From: an uncultured Lachnospiraceae bacterium
GTDB taxonomy: Bacteria; Bacillota; Clostridia; Lachnospirales; Lachnospiraceae
DNA: 21,614 nt
Reading direction: 5' to 3'
Assembly: GCA_910585935.1 (NCBI GenBank)
Contig: CAJUHN010000034.1
Coordinates: 1 to 21,614, forward strand
Shown: positions 7,442 to 15,801 of the stretch, in pieces
Layout: the number at the start of each line of letters is the position of its first letter
Numbering within the stretch: position 1 is the stretch's first letter
Program-made: the position numbers and the translations under genes
Notes under the pieces: generated by a model
What the model was told of the DNA's origin: nothing
Databases searched by the model: none
Seen by the model: only the letters and a program-made list of their open reading frames with translations

Positions 7442-10400
7442 TTATTCTTTCTCTATCCAAACTCCATTCTCATCTACATAGTAATCCCTTACCCATGTAT
7501 CTGTCATTAATGCACCTTTCTTTCCATCTGATACTTCATTAAAATAGTACCATTTTTCATCTATCAATTGCCATCCTGTATACATCTTTCCCTGTGTTCC
7601 GTCTGATTGTGGATTTAGATAATACCATCTCTCTCCTTCTTTCAGCCAGCCTGTTACCATATAACCTTGCTCATTAAAATAATACCATTCATTCGTTCCT
7701 TTATATGACAGTTGATACCATATATTTGTTACTAATACTCCTTCTTCATTAAAATAGCACCAATTCCCATCAATCAGTTTCCACCCTGTATACATTTTTC
7801 CTTGTGTTCCATCTGATAATGGATTCAAATAATACCAGTTTTCTCCCTCTTTCAGCCAGCCTGTTACCATATAACCTCTCTCATTAAAATAATACCATTC
7901 ATTTGTTCCCTTATATGGTAATTTACACCATGTATGAAGTAACCATGCTCCATTTGGCTTCTTATATCTCCATCCAACTCTGTCTTTTACCCATAAATCC
8001 TCACTATATATATTTAATGTATCATCTTCGACTTCGTTTTCATCATCGGAACTGTTATCATTTGATTCATCTTCATTCTTGGATTCACTATCATCTTCTG
8101 AACCACTATTATTGTTGGAATTGTTATTGTTATCTGATTCATTATTATTTGAATCATTATTATCTGAACCATTATTTATGTCATCTTTATCCTGATTACT
8201 TCCATTTTCTGAATCATTATCATTGTCATTATTACTATCGTTTTTACTAGAAACTGTATAATTTTGGGCTACTCGCTTCAGTCCTGTATTAGTTTCAAAT
8301 TCAAGTGCTATCGTATGTGTTCCTTCTCCTACTCGTGTTAAAGTCTGACTGCGGATAGTTATTTTAGTACTTCCTTCTTCTGCAACGTAATCCTCATCTC
8401 GAATCAATTTTGTTCCATCCAAATAGACATCTTTAAATTCGCTAAATTCTCCCCGGGAAATCAGTGTCTGTGATTCTATGATATTCAAATCTATATCTGA
8501 TACACGCTCAATTAAGTTATATCCTTGATCTATACTACTATCCACAGTTTCATCTGTATTTTCCACAACATTTAAAGTATAAGTCTTTTCACTGGATGGG
8601 AAATCACTACTATTTTCCATAATAATAGTAAAAATAAACTCTCCCACTTCCTTTGGAACACCATATAATTCTCCATTTTCCTTTAATTCTATTCCATCTG
8701 GCAATGAACCTTCTTTTAAACTATAACGAACTTTATTTTCACTATCTTGATTATCATTTTCAATCATTACACTATAAGGAACATATTGAACTGCTTCTGG
8801 GATATCTGTCGTAGTGATAGAAGGATTTTCTATCACACCAATTAATTTATAAGGAATATTAGCCTCTTTCGCATATGTTTCTGCATAAGAATCAGCATAG
8901 CAATAAATCGTTAAATTATTACATTCAAAAAAAGCATATCTACCAATTTCTGTTACACTTTTTGGTATCGTTATTTTCATTAAACTACTACAATCAGAGA
9001 AAGCATCTTCACCTATTATTGTCATGCCTTCTAGAAATGTTACACTCGTTAGATTACAACCACCAAAAGCACCTCTACCAATTGTTATTACACTTTCTGG
9101 AAATATCACACTGGTTAAATTGCTACAATAGCAAAAAGCCATTACTCCAATTTCTGTTACATTTTTCGGAAGAGTTATACTGGTTAAACTACTACAGCCA
9201 TAAAAAGCATCTTCACCTATTGTTGTTATTCCTTCTGAAAATGTTACACTGGTTAAATTACTGCAACCAGAAAAAGCATTGATTTCTGTTATCCCTTTTG
9301 GAAGTGTCACACTGGTTAAACTGTTACAACCTGCAAAAGCATCCCTACCTATTGTTGTTACTTCTTCTGGAAATGTTATATTTATTAAGCTTCTACAACC
9401 ATAAAAAGCATCTTCACCTATTGTTGTTACCCCTTCTGGAAATACTATATTTATTAAACTAGTGCAATTAAGAAAAGCATTTTTTCCGATTTCTGTTACA
9501 CTTTCTGGAAGGGCTACACTGGTTAAACTATCACAACCACAAAAAGTATATTCATTAATCTTTGTGATCTCTTTTGGAAGTGCTATACTCTTTAAACTCT
9601 TACAATCCCTAAAAGCTTCTTTACCAATTTCTGTTATACTTTCTGGAAGCGTTATACTGGTTAAATTATTACAATCCGAAAAAGCATTATTTCCAATTGT
9701 TATTACTCCTTCTGGAAGCGTCATACTTGTTAAACTACTACAAGCACTAAAAGCAGTAGCTTCAATTTCTGTCATTCCTTTTGGAAGCATTACACTTGTT
9801 AAATTGCTACAATCTGCAAAAGTATTATTACTGATTTTCGTTACTCCTTCTGGAATTGTCACACTCGTTAAACTACTGCATCCAGAAAAAGCACTACTAC
9901 CTATTTCCGTTATATCCTCTGAAAGTGTTACATTTATTAGATTACTACATCCACGAAAAGCTACATCAGCTATTTTGGTCACACTTTCTGGAAAGATTAC
10001 ACTGGTTAAATTACTACAATTTTCAAAAGCAGATTGACCTATTTCTGTTATTCCTTTTGGAAGTGTTACACTTGTTAAACTGCTACAATCTGCAAAAGTA
10101 TTATCACTGATTTTCGTTACTCCTTCTGGAAACGTTATACTTGTTAGACTACTACAATTTTCAAAAGCAGCATATTGAATTTCTGTTACTCTTTCTGGAA
10201 GCGTCACACTGGTTAAACTACTACAATCTCTAAAAGCATATACACCAATTTCTGTTACTCCCTCTGGAATTGTCACACTTGTCAAGCTATAGCAGTCATA
10301 AAAAGCATATGAACCAATTTTTGTTATACTCTTTGGAAGCGTTATACTCGTTAAACTACCACATCTATAAAAAGTATCATTACGGATTTCCTTTACTCCT

Positions 10401-10915
10401 TCTGGAAGCGTCATACTCGTTAAACTAAAACAATCCGAAAAAGCCTTTTCCCCAATTTCTATTACTCCCTCTGGAATTGTCACACTTGTTAAATTATTAC
10501 AATTACCAAAAACGCCGTCACCGATTTTTGTTACTCCCTTTGGTATTATTACACTCGTTATACTACTACAATCTCCAAATGCTCTATAACCAATCTCTGT
10601 CACCCCTTCTGGTATTACTACATCTCCACCAGCTCCATTATATTTTGTCAATACTCCATTCTCATCTATTTCAAAATCACTTTCTACCTCTCCACTTAAT
10701 ATCATTTCATTCTCAGCATAAATACTATTATTTCCACTCTCCCCTCCTACCTTACTTTCTTCCTTAACACCATTCCATTCCACCTCAGAAAATACCTCTT
10801 CATTCCCCTTCGCATAGCTGATAAATCCTAACGACTTTACATCAACAAAACTTATCTCTAACAAAAACATAACTCCTAACCCTACAACAATTCCCTTTTT
10901 CCAATACTTTCTCAT
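7442..10915 (-). CDS. BspA-like leucine-rich-repeat surface protein with cell-wall-binding tail (paralogue 2)
   Basis: A 1157-residue secreted protein, clearly a paralogue of its left neighbour: the same MRKY start, a hydrophobic segment (9-26), and SYAKxNEEVF as likely cleavage region (34-36). It has a single uninterrupted block of 25 LRR_5/BspA units (about 98-670), the cap IYCYADSYAETYAK, one He_PIG Ig domain (697-784), the X2-like domain (about 800-888), a longer Asn/Asp/Ser linker (889-968) and the aromatic wall-binding tail (about 980-1157). Two units are shortened (LPKGITEINAFSGC near 540 and IGRGAFGGCNLTS near 612). The start ATG overlaps the kinase stop as ATGA (10912-10915), so translation is probably coupled to the kinase; GGAAG lies just ahead. 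Ligand unknown; adhesion is the usual role of this class. Confidence 0.88.
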   Translation of the reverse strand: MRKYWKKGIVVGLGVMFLLEISFVDVKSLGFISYAKGNEEVFSEVEWNGVKEESKVGGESGNNSIYAENEMILSGEVESDFEIDENGVLTKYNGAGGDVVIPEGVTEIGYRAFGDCSSITSVIIPKGVTKIGDGVFGNCNNLTSVTIPEGVIEIGEKAFSDCFSLTSMTLPEGVKEIRNDTFYRCGSLTSITLPKSITKIGSYAFYDCYSLTSVTIPEGVTEIGVYAFRDCSSLTSVTLPERVTEIQYAAFENCSSLTSITFPEGVTKISDNTFADCSSLTSVTLPKGITEIGQSAFENCSNLTSVIFPESVTKIADVAFRGCSNLINVTLSEDITEIGSSAFSGCSSLTSVTIPEGVTKISNNTFADCSNLTSVMLPKGMTEIEATAFSACSSLTSMTLPEGVITIGNNAFSDCNNLTSITLPESITEIGKEAFRDCKSLKSIALPKEITKINEYTFCGCDSLTSVALPESVTEIGKNAFLNCTSLINIVFPEGVTTIGEDAFYGCRSLINITFPEEVTTIGRDAFAGCNSLTSVTLPKGITEINAFSGCSNLTSVTFSEGITTIGEDAFYGCSSLTSITLPKNVTEIGVMAFCYCSNLTSVIFPESVITIGRGAFGGCNLTSVTFLEGMTIIGEDAFSDCSSLMKITIPKSVTEIGRYAFFECNNLTIYCYADSYAETYAKEANIPYKLIGVIENPSITTTDIPEAVQYVPYSVMIENDNQDSENKVRYSLKEGSLPDGIELKENGELYGVPKEVGEFIFTIIMENSSDFPSSEKTYTLNVVENTDETVDSSIDQGYNLIERVSDIDLNIIESQTLISRGEFSEFKDVYLDGTKLIRDEDYVAEEGSTKITIRSQTLTRVGEGTHTIALEFETNTGLKRVAQNYTVSSKNDSNNDNDNDSENGSNQDKDDINNGSDNNDSNNNESDNNNNSNNNSGSEDDSESKNEDESNDNSSDDENEVEDDTLNIYSEDLWVKDRVGWRYKKPNGAWLLHTWCKLPYKGTNEWYYFNERGYMVTGWLKEGENWYYLNPLSDGTQGKMYTGWKLIDGNWCYFNEEGVLVTNIWYQLSYKGTNEWYYFNEQGYMVTGWLKEGERWYYLNPQSDGTQGKMYTGWQLIDEKWYYFNEVSDGKKGALMTDTWVRDYYVDENGVWIEKE
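8012..8251 (-). repeat. Asn/Asp/Ser low-complexity linker tract (paralogue 2)
   Basis: Equivalent to 4113-4319 but about 11 codons longer, with extra NESDNNNNSNNNS-type segments. It lies between the X2-like domain and the wall-binding repeats. Confidence 0.75.
8906..10624 (-). repeat. Coding array of twenty-five 69-bp LRR units (paralogue 2)
   Basis: A regular 69-base period over about 1.7 kb, with two units shortened by one or two codons. Protein consensus IPEGVTEIGxxAFxxCSSLTS. Confidence 0.8.
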
Positions 10916-13842
10916 TCTCTTCCATTCTCCCTCCTATTATTTTCTATATAATTCTCTCCTATCTCTATCAACTCCGGAAGAGAATACAATCGACTCTGCC
11001 GCAGATTCCCTGTTTCATAATCAAACACTAACATCCCATCCTTCACATCACAGAGATTAGGCAGATATGCTAATGTCTGAAACTTTTCATCCAACACCAA
11101 CCCATACCTCTCTCCTTCCGCACTAATATACTCTGTAATAAGATAATTTCCTTCCTCCGTCACATAAGTGAGATAAGAATCCTGTTCCAACATAGCCACT
11201 AACTTCCCCGTTTCCAACGAATATACCTCTGGTGTACCATGCAGAGGAGAAGCAATGCGATATTTACTCGTATAAAATTCCTCATATAAATCCTTAGAAG
11301 GCGCTTCTCCTACCTCTTCTGATAACAAACCTCCATCTCTTGCACTATAACGGCGCACCATTCCGTCATACCAAATAACCTCAAGCCATGAATCCCCTTC
11401 TCCCTTTACAAACTGCTGGTCATAAATCTGCTCCTTATCCGGCAATTCCACCTGTGTCACAAACTCTCCACTCATACGATAAATACAAAATCCTTGATAA
11501 TCGAAAAGCATCGCCGTTTCTCCATCTTGACTAATCCGTGCTTCCTCATGAGTATAACGAGCATCATATTCCAAAAGCTGTGCTTCCTTATGATGCTCCA
11601 ATTTCAACATCCGTAAAAATGGTTCACTCCGATTCCCAATCACCGCATATTCATCTGTCAAAATAACAAAATCACAATTCTCCGTACAACTTTCCGAAGA
11701 CGACAAATGCGCCCCTCTATCAAAAAAAGAAAGCTGTTTATCATCTGTCCCTACTAAAACATAATCCTTCCCCACAGAAAACCCTTTGATATTCGCGCTG
11801 CCTGTAAAAGCAAGCTCCATCTGCTCCAAAGTCACCGAATCAAAATGAATCAACAGATTCCCTTCCACCAGATAAAACCCTCTTTCATCTACCTGAAGCA
11901 GCAGCTCATCCCTTGAATCATACACCCCCAAAAGAACCGCCTCCTGTGCATCAACAATCTGAAACACTGCCTCTCCGCCTTTATTCGCAGCAAAAGCAAA
12001 GTACTTCCCACAGAATCCTCCTTCAAAATGCACATAATCCGATTCTTCTAAAATTATAATATCATCCCAAGGATTCTCCAAAACCAAAAGCCTCATCCCA
12101 CCATTAGAGAAACTGACCGCGAGAATACTTCCATCCTCATTCAATGCGAAAATATCATTTTCCGGATCAGCAAAAGTATCATTTACCGCCACTGATAAAT
12201 GCATCCCATCCAAAGAACGCTCCATCACCTTCTTCCCATCCGATACCTGATAAATCATTGCATTATCTTCATCTCTATTAATAGCAGCCACTATCTTCCG
12301 ATCTCCTGAAACCGTCAATGTCGTAGCCACTTCCCCTGTCCACAAAACCTTCTTTTCCTTCAGATCATAAGCCGTCACTCCCTGCTCCCCTGCATATACC
12401 ATCTGCGTTTCACTTACAAACACGACATCAGACAACGCCGAGTTTTGTACAGGCAGCCGAACAATTTCCTGTCCATCCTCCATCCGAAATACTGCTATTT
12501 CATACGCATATACCACAGCAAAACAAGACCCTTCTGGCGATGCCACAACCTTAAACGGAGCAGAAGGAAGCTCTATCATATCCCATGCCTTAAATCCATC
12601 CTCCAGATCATAAACCTCCAGCGCATCCGTCAAAGCCCTCTGCGCCTCAGCCGTTACCTCCGCCTCAAAAATACTCTTTTTTATAGGAATCGCCTGCAAA
12701 GCCAACTCAACCGCACCCACCACATTTCCTTCCGCCAACGCATTTGCCGAATATTCCGCCAATGCAAGCGCTTCCTTCCGCCTCTCAATCTGCTTTAACC
12801 CCACAAAAGAACATGTTCCTCCTGTCAAAAATGACACACTCACCAACATTGCCGCAGCCACCATATGCCTCTTATAACGAATCATTCTTTTATCACGCTT
12901 ATGAATCTGCCGGAAATCCTTAAGCATCTCCTCCGCTGACTGATAACGCATTGCCGGATCAGGATTCATCGCCTTCTGTATAATCTCCGAAACCGCTAAA
13001 CTACAGACACCTTCCCTTAAAACCTCCACTTCCCGCGCATCCTGAGCCGGACGCTGCCCAAACAACAGATGATAAAGCGTCGCCCCCAAACTATAAATAT
13101 CCGACCGAACATCCAACAGAACCTTCCTCTGCCCACTCGTCGTACTTCTGTCAGAAGAAGAAACATTTGTATCCGCTACCGTTTCCGAATCATCCACCAA
13201 AGTCTTTTCTGCATCCCTCTGTTCCTCTCCCTTCCTCTTCCGCCTTTTCCCTCTAATATAAGAAGACCATCCTCCCACCACAGAACTGTCTTCACTCACA
13301 AACTCTGTCCCATAATGTTCCGGTGAAGCATACCCCCTGCTGAACCCTACTTTCACCGCACCATCCTCTCCCAATGCAAGTGCGATATTATAATCAATCA
13401 AACAAATATCACCATTGGGACGGAGCATAATATTCGCAGGCTTAATATCTCCATGAAGAATCCCATACGGCGGACGACTATGAAGATAACAGAGCGCCTC
13501 CAACAACTGACAAGCCCACTTTATCACCTGTGGCTGACTAGAAACCTCCCCTCTCTCTAAAACCTTATTCAAACTCTCCCCATCAATAAACTCCATAACC
13601 GTATACACAACACCATTCTCTTGAACAAAATCGTACACCTGCGGAATATACATATGGCTCAAGTCCTTTAACATATCCACTTCCCGTCTTAACTTCTCCA
13701 TCTTTGTATTCAGACTGCGTTTATCCGCCTTAAGAACAATATCCTTCTTCATCCTCAGATGCCATCCCAGATATACAACTCCTCCACCGCCAGAACCTAA
13801 CTCCTGCCGTATCTCATATAATCCTGCAATCACCTGACTCAC
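10912..13842 (-). CDS. Membrane Ser/Thr protein kinase with extracellular beta-propeller-like domain
   Basis: 976 residues. Cytoplasmic Hanks-type kinase domain 1-310: glycine loop LGSGGGGVVY (15-24), Lys38 in IVLKADK, Glu54 in helix C, catalytic HGDIKPAN (130-137, Asp132), metal Asp150 in IDYN, GFSRGYASPEHYG (166-178) and DVRSDIYSLG (244-253). Departures from the norm are HGD for HRD, DYN for DFG, and a 60-residue charged, Ser/Thr-rich insert (179-240) after the SPEHYG motif. A transmembrane helix spans 327-348, followed by an ANALAEGNVVGAVELALQ-type helix (367-384) and about 550 residues of short beta-strand blades resembling WD40/PQQ propellers (about 405-950). The fold of this outer part is inferred. 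There are no PASTA domains. The start is GTG, preceded by AAAGGAGGGGACAGG. It follows the 52-residue membrane protein by 41 bases and overlaps the LRR gene by 4 bases (ATGA). Partners are probably the FHA protein and the PP2C phosphatase. Confidence 0.88.
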   Translation of the reverse strand: MSQVIAGLYEIRQELGSGGGGVVYLGWHLRMKKDIVLKADKRSLNTKMEKLRREVDMLKDLSHMYIPQVYDFVQENGVVYTVMEFIDGESLNKVLERGEVSSQPQVIKWACQLLEALCYLHSRPPYGILHGDIKPANIMLRPNGDICLIDYNIALALGEDGAVKVGFSRGYASPEHYGTEFVSEDSSVVGGWSSYIRGKRRKRKGEEQRDAEKTLVDDSETVADTNVSSSDRSTTSGQRKVLLDVRSDIYSLGATLYHLLFGQRPAQDAREVEVLREGVCSLAVSEIIQKAMNPDPAMRYQSAEEMLKDFRQIHKRDKRMIRYKRHMVAAAMLVSVSFLTGGTCSFVGLKQIERRKEALALAEYSANALAEGNVVGAVELALQAIPIKKSIFEAEVTAEAQRALTDALEVYDLEDGFKAWDMIELPSAPFKVVASPEGSCFAVVYAYEIAVFRMEDGQEIVRLPVQNSALSDVVFVSETQMVYAGEQGVTAYDLKEKKVLWTGEVATTLTVSGDRKIVAAINRDEDNAMIYQVSDGKKVMERSLDGMHLSVAVNDTFADPENDIFALNEDGSILAVSFSNGGMRLLVLENPWDDIIILEESDYVHFEGGFCGKYFAFAANKGGEAVFQIVDAQEAVLLGVYDSRDELLLQVDERGFYLVEGNLLIHFDSVTLEQMELAFTGSANIKGFSVGKDYVLVGTDDKQLSFFDRGAHLSSSESCTENCDFVILTDEYAVIGNRSEPFLRMLKLEHHKEAQLLEYDARYTHEEARISQDGETAMLFDYQGFCIYRMSGEFVTQVELPDKEQIYDQQFVKGEGDSWLEVIWYDGMVRRYSARDGGLLSEEVGEAPSKDLYEEFYTSKYRIASPLHGTPEVYSLETGKLVAMLEQDSYLTYVTEEGNYLITEYISAEGERYGLVLDEKFQTLAYLPNLCDVKDGMLVFDYETGNLRQSRLYSLPELIEIGENYIENNRRENGRE

Positions 13843-13883
13843 ACCCTGTCCCCTCCTTTCCTAAAACCCAAATCCAAACTCTC

Positions 13884-14042
13884 CTACCTCTGAGGCTTTC
13901 CATACTCCTCCTCTAGCTTCCTTTTCAGCTTTCTGCCAGCAACCACAAACAACACCACACACAACACCGCTAACACAGCACAAGCCACCATCATCACAAT
14001 CCCACCATAAAATAACATCTCACTGTCAGACAAACCAAACAT
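13884..14042 (-). CDS. Small single-pass membrane protein, 52 residues
   Basis: A short gene easily missed. The ATG at 14040-14042 is preceded by GTGAGGAGGTTTTTGGA, a strong ribosome site. The product starts MFGLSDSEMLFYGG, has one long hydrophobic helix (about 11-35) rich in Val, Ala and Leu, and ends in a basic/acidic tail RKLKRKLEEEYGKPQR (37-52) that would lie in the cytoplasm. It stops 41 bases before the kinase start and reads in the same direction, so it should share the kinase transcript. I do not recognise the family. It is too different from Flp pilins (no GxxxxEY-type cleavage motif) to call it one. A small partner or regulator of the kinase or of the pilus base is a guess from position. 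Confidence 0.7.
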   Translation of the reverse strand: MFGLSDSEMLFYGGIVMMVACAVLAVLCVVLFVVAGRKLKRKLEEEYGKPQR

Positions 14043-14148
14043 TCCAAAAACCTCCTCACTAATCCATTCTCACTATCCAAAACAAAACCCACCCATTCAA
14101 TCGTGATAAATAAACCTTTGATGTCATCTCCATCTACCTAACACCATA

Positions 14149-14177
14149 CATATATCTCAGCCAACCACAATTCTCAA
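14149..14177 (-). promoter_or_regulatory. Candidate internal promoter for the small protein-kinase-LRR genes
   Basis: On the minus strand: TTGAGA (14172-14177), 17 bases, TATATG (14149-14154). The -35 matches five of six positions, the -10 four of six. It starts right after the structured repeat, about 105 bases before the small protein start. Confidence 0.35.
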
Positions 14178-14200
14178 ACCCAGCCACATCTAAAAACTAG

Positions 14201-14351
14201 CTTAAGGCAAGGAAATATTCCAAAAGAAGCCCCTTGAAAGACGTCGGCACTTAATGAGCAGTTTCGCAAGAAGCGGAACAGCGAATTTAGTACCGCTGCG
14301 TCTGGAACGGAGCGAAAGCGCGGCTTCGCTGGAATACTTCCTTGCCTTAAG
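14201..14351. repeat. 151-bp structured inverted-repeat element, copy 1
   Basis: The ends CTTAAGGCAAGGAAATATTC (from 14201) and its complement ending CCTTGCCTTAAG at 14351 form 22-base terminal inverted repeats with one mismatch; pairing continues inward with GAAGCC/GGCTTC. Inside are further stems: AGACG/CGTCT (14239-14243 with 14299-14303), GTTTCGC-AAGAA-GCGGAAC (14261-14279), CAGCG/CGCTG (14279-14283 with 14294-14298, sharing base C14279 with the previous stem) and GCG-AAAG-CGC (near 14312-14321). Its G+C is visibly above that of the surrounding DNA. About 57 bases (14285-14341) recur inverted at 21553-21614, so it is a dispersed element, either MITE-like or a structured RNA/attenuator. 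It carries no transposase and lies 37 bases past the FHA stop. Confidence 0.75.
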
Positions 14352-14388
14352 CGACCCTTTCTATCCATCCCCCAAAACATCACACACA

Positions 14389-15786
14389 CTACTCCTGCAC
14401 ACACACCCGATATCGCACTGGCTTACTCTCCGTAAACTGAACCACCATCCCATTACAAAGCCGATACTGCTGATTCGGCACTAACATTTTCCCATCCAAA
14501 AACGTATGATTAGAAGACCCCAGATCAATCAAATAATAACCATCCGCCCCCTTATCTATCCTCACATGCCTTCTCCCAATCCGCTTAAACTCTTCCGGAA
14601 AAGCCACATCTGGCTTCACCTCATCACTCGAAGTACGACCAATAATGATAAACTGACCCGGAAAATTCAAATCAATCCTTCCCGGCGCTCCCGCCATTTC
14701 AGAAGACATCAATTCCAGATGCGGAAACCCTATCTCCATATCATCCCCCTCTGTTTCCGTTTCATCACTCATCTCCACCTTCCTCACACCAGATCCAACC
14801 ATCTCCCCCACTGCCTTTGACTTTTTCATAACCTCTGTCCTCACTCCTATCTCCCCAGTTCCTCCCAATTCCTCACTTATAACCACAGCATCCTTTTTCT
14901 TTTTAAAAAACCCACCACCAAATACACTCTTTGTTTTCTCTTTCTCTTTTTTCTCCTTCTTTTCTTTTTCCTTCTCTTTCTTTTCCCTTTTCTTCTTCCC
15001 ATCCCCAAAAAGCACATCCATAACCTTATCATTCTTATTTTCATCAGACACTAATACCAACTCATCCGAACGAGCAACATTTTCCTCTTTCACAACCTTT
15101 TCTGAAACTTCCGTCTTCACAAAAGAAACAGCCTGTGACAGAGCATCCGCAACAGAAACTTTGACTGGAGAATAAATCTGCTTTGCTGAATCCTGACGCT
15201 TGGGAGATACCTCCTGCTCAAACACAGGCACATCTTCCTTTATCTCATTCAAAATCAACTGATACAATCCAGCCAAAGTGATATTCTCATCCACCGCAAA
15301 ATATTGATAAAACCTCAAGTGAAAATCCTTATCATCGATTATCCTTACCTTAGTAAAAACCTTTCTGAAAAAAGTAATAATCTCCTCATCCGTATTCCGA
15401 AAAGAACCCTCTGGAACATAGATAAAATAAGCCTTATCCCCACCCCGATTCAAATATACATACCTCGGATCTACACACAAATTATGATAATCTAAAAACC
15501 AATCCCTACCATTTATAAATGGAATCAAAAGGCTTTTATACATCTTCAAAAAAGCCGACTTCGGCAGAGTCATATTGCTATATTCAAGCGCCACCGTATT
15601 CATGAGCCTATACCGAAAAAGAAACTGATCATTTATCGTTTTTACCTGATAAGGGATCAAAAAATCTGGACAATCTGCCTTCAACACCCTCATAGCTATC
15701 ACATCCAGCCTAATCGGTTCTTTCATCTCCACACACAAATAATTAGCCTCTAGAGAATTCTGTATCTTAAATCTCTCACTATTCAT
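14389..15786 (-). CDS. DUF6382 - FHA domain protein (phosphothreonine reader)
   Basis: A 465-residue soluble protein (470 from an alternative start at 15801; residue numbers below use the longer form). Residues about 7-190 match the DUF6382 domain found with FHA in clostridial Tad loci. A low-complexity linker follows, with a Lys/Glu run (269-303). The carboxy end (383-465) is a forkhead-associated domain: IIIGRTSSDE (385-394), RIGRRHVRID (407-416) and DLGSSNHTFLDG (426-437), which are the residues that grip phosphothreonine. It would dock onto targets of the operon's kinase. The start at 15786 is preferred because GGAGG lies 8 bases ahead; the ATG at 15801, immediately after the previous stop, has only GGAG. 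It is tightly linked to the WG-repeat gene upstream and followed by the structured repeat. Confidence 0.85.
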   Translation of the reverse strand: MNSERFKIQNSLEANYLCVEMKEPIRLDVIAMRVLKADCPDFLIPYQVKTINDQFLFRYRLMNTVALEYSNMTLPKSAFLKMYKSLLIPFINGRDWFLDYHNLCVDPRYVYLNRGGDKAYFIYVPEGSFRNTDEEIITFFRKVFTKVRIIDDKDFHLRFYQYFAVDENITLAGLYQLILNEIKEDVPVFEQEVSPKRQDSAKQIYSPVKVSVADALSQAVSFVKTEVSEKVVKEENVARSDELVLVSDENKNDKVMDVLFGDGKKKREKKEKEKEKKEKKEKEKTKSVFGGGFFKKKKDAVVISEELGGTGEIGVRTEVMKKSKAVGEMVGSGVRKVEMSDETETEGDDMEIGFPHLELMSSEMAGAPGRIDLNFPGQFIIIGRTSSDEVKPDVAFPEEFKRIGRRHVRIDKGADGYYLIDLGSSNHTFLDGKMLVPNQQYRLCNGMVVQFTESKPVRYRVCVQE

Positions 15787-15801
15787 AACCACATCCTCCA
15801 T

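Larger units (their letters stand above)
14043..14388. other. 346-bp gap inside the leftward operon
   Basis: It separates the FHA gene from the small membrane protein gene. It contains the 151-bp inverted-repeat element (14201-14351) and a candidate promoter (14149-14177). A short frame of 24 codons ending just before 14042 has no convincing ribosome site and is not called. This gap is the most likely place for a transcriptional break between the Tad/FHA block and the kinase/LRR block. Confidence 0.6.

Noticed and set aside
9462..10037. Long plus-strand open frame opposite the LRR array (others at 5404-5964 and 8875-9282)
   Set aside because: Repetitive mirror of the 69-bp LRR units, with no ribosome site and no recognisable domain; shadow of the real minus-strand gene.
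8906..10624. Periodic 69-bp pattern taken for a CRISPR-like or satellite array
   Set aside because: The period is an exact multiple of three inside a long frame and encodes a known LRR consensus; no identical direct repeats with unique spacers.
13884..14042. Small membrane protein as the Flp major pilin
   Set aside because: No Gly-cleavage site followed by the Glu-Tyr pair typical of Flp pilins; its charged tail follows the helix instead of preceding it.
14201..14351. Insertion sequence with terminal inverted repeats
   Set aside because: Only 151 bp, no transposase frame and no clear target duplication beyond the palindromic CTTAAG ends; kept as a repeat element only.
14174..14484. Open frames of about 76 codons on both strands across the inverted-repeat element
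   Set aside because: They arise from the structured repeat, lack ribosome sites, and one overlaps the FHA gene.
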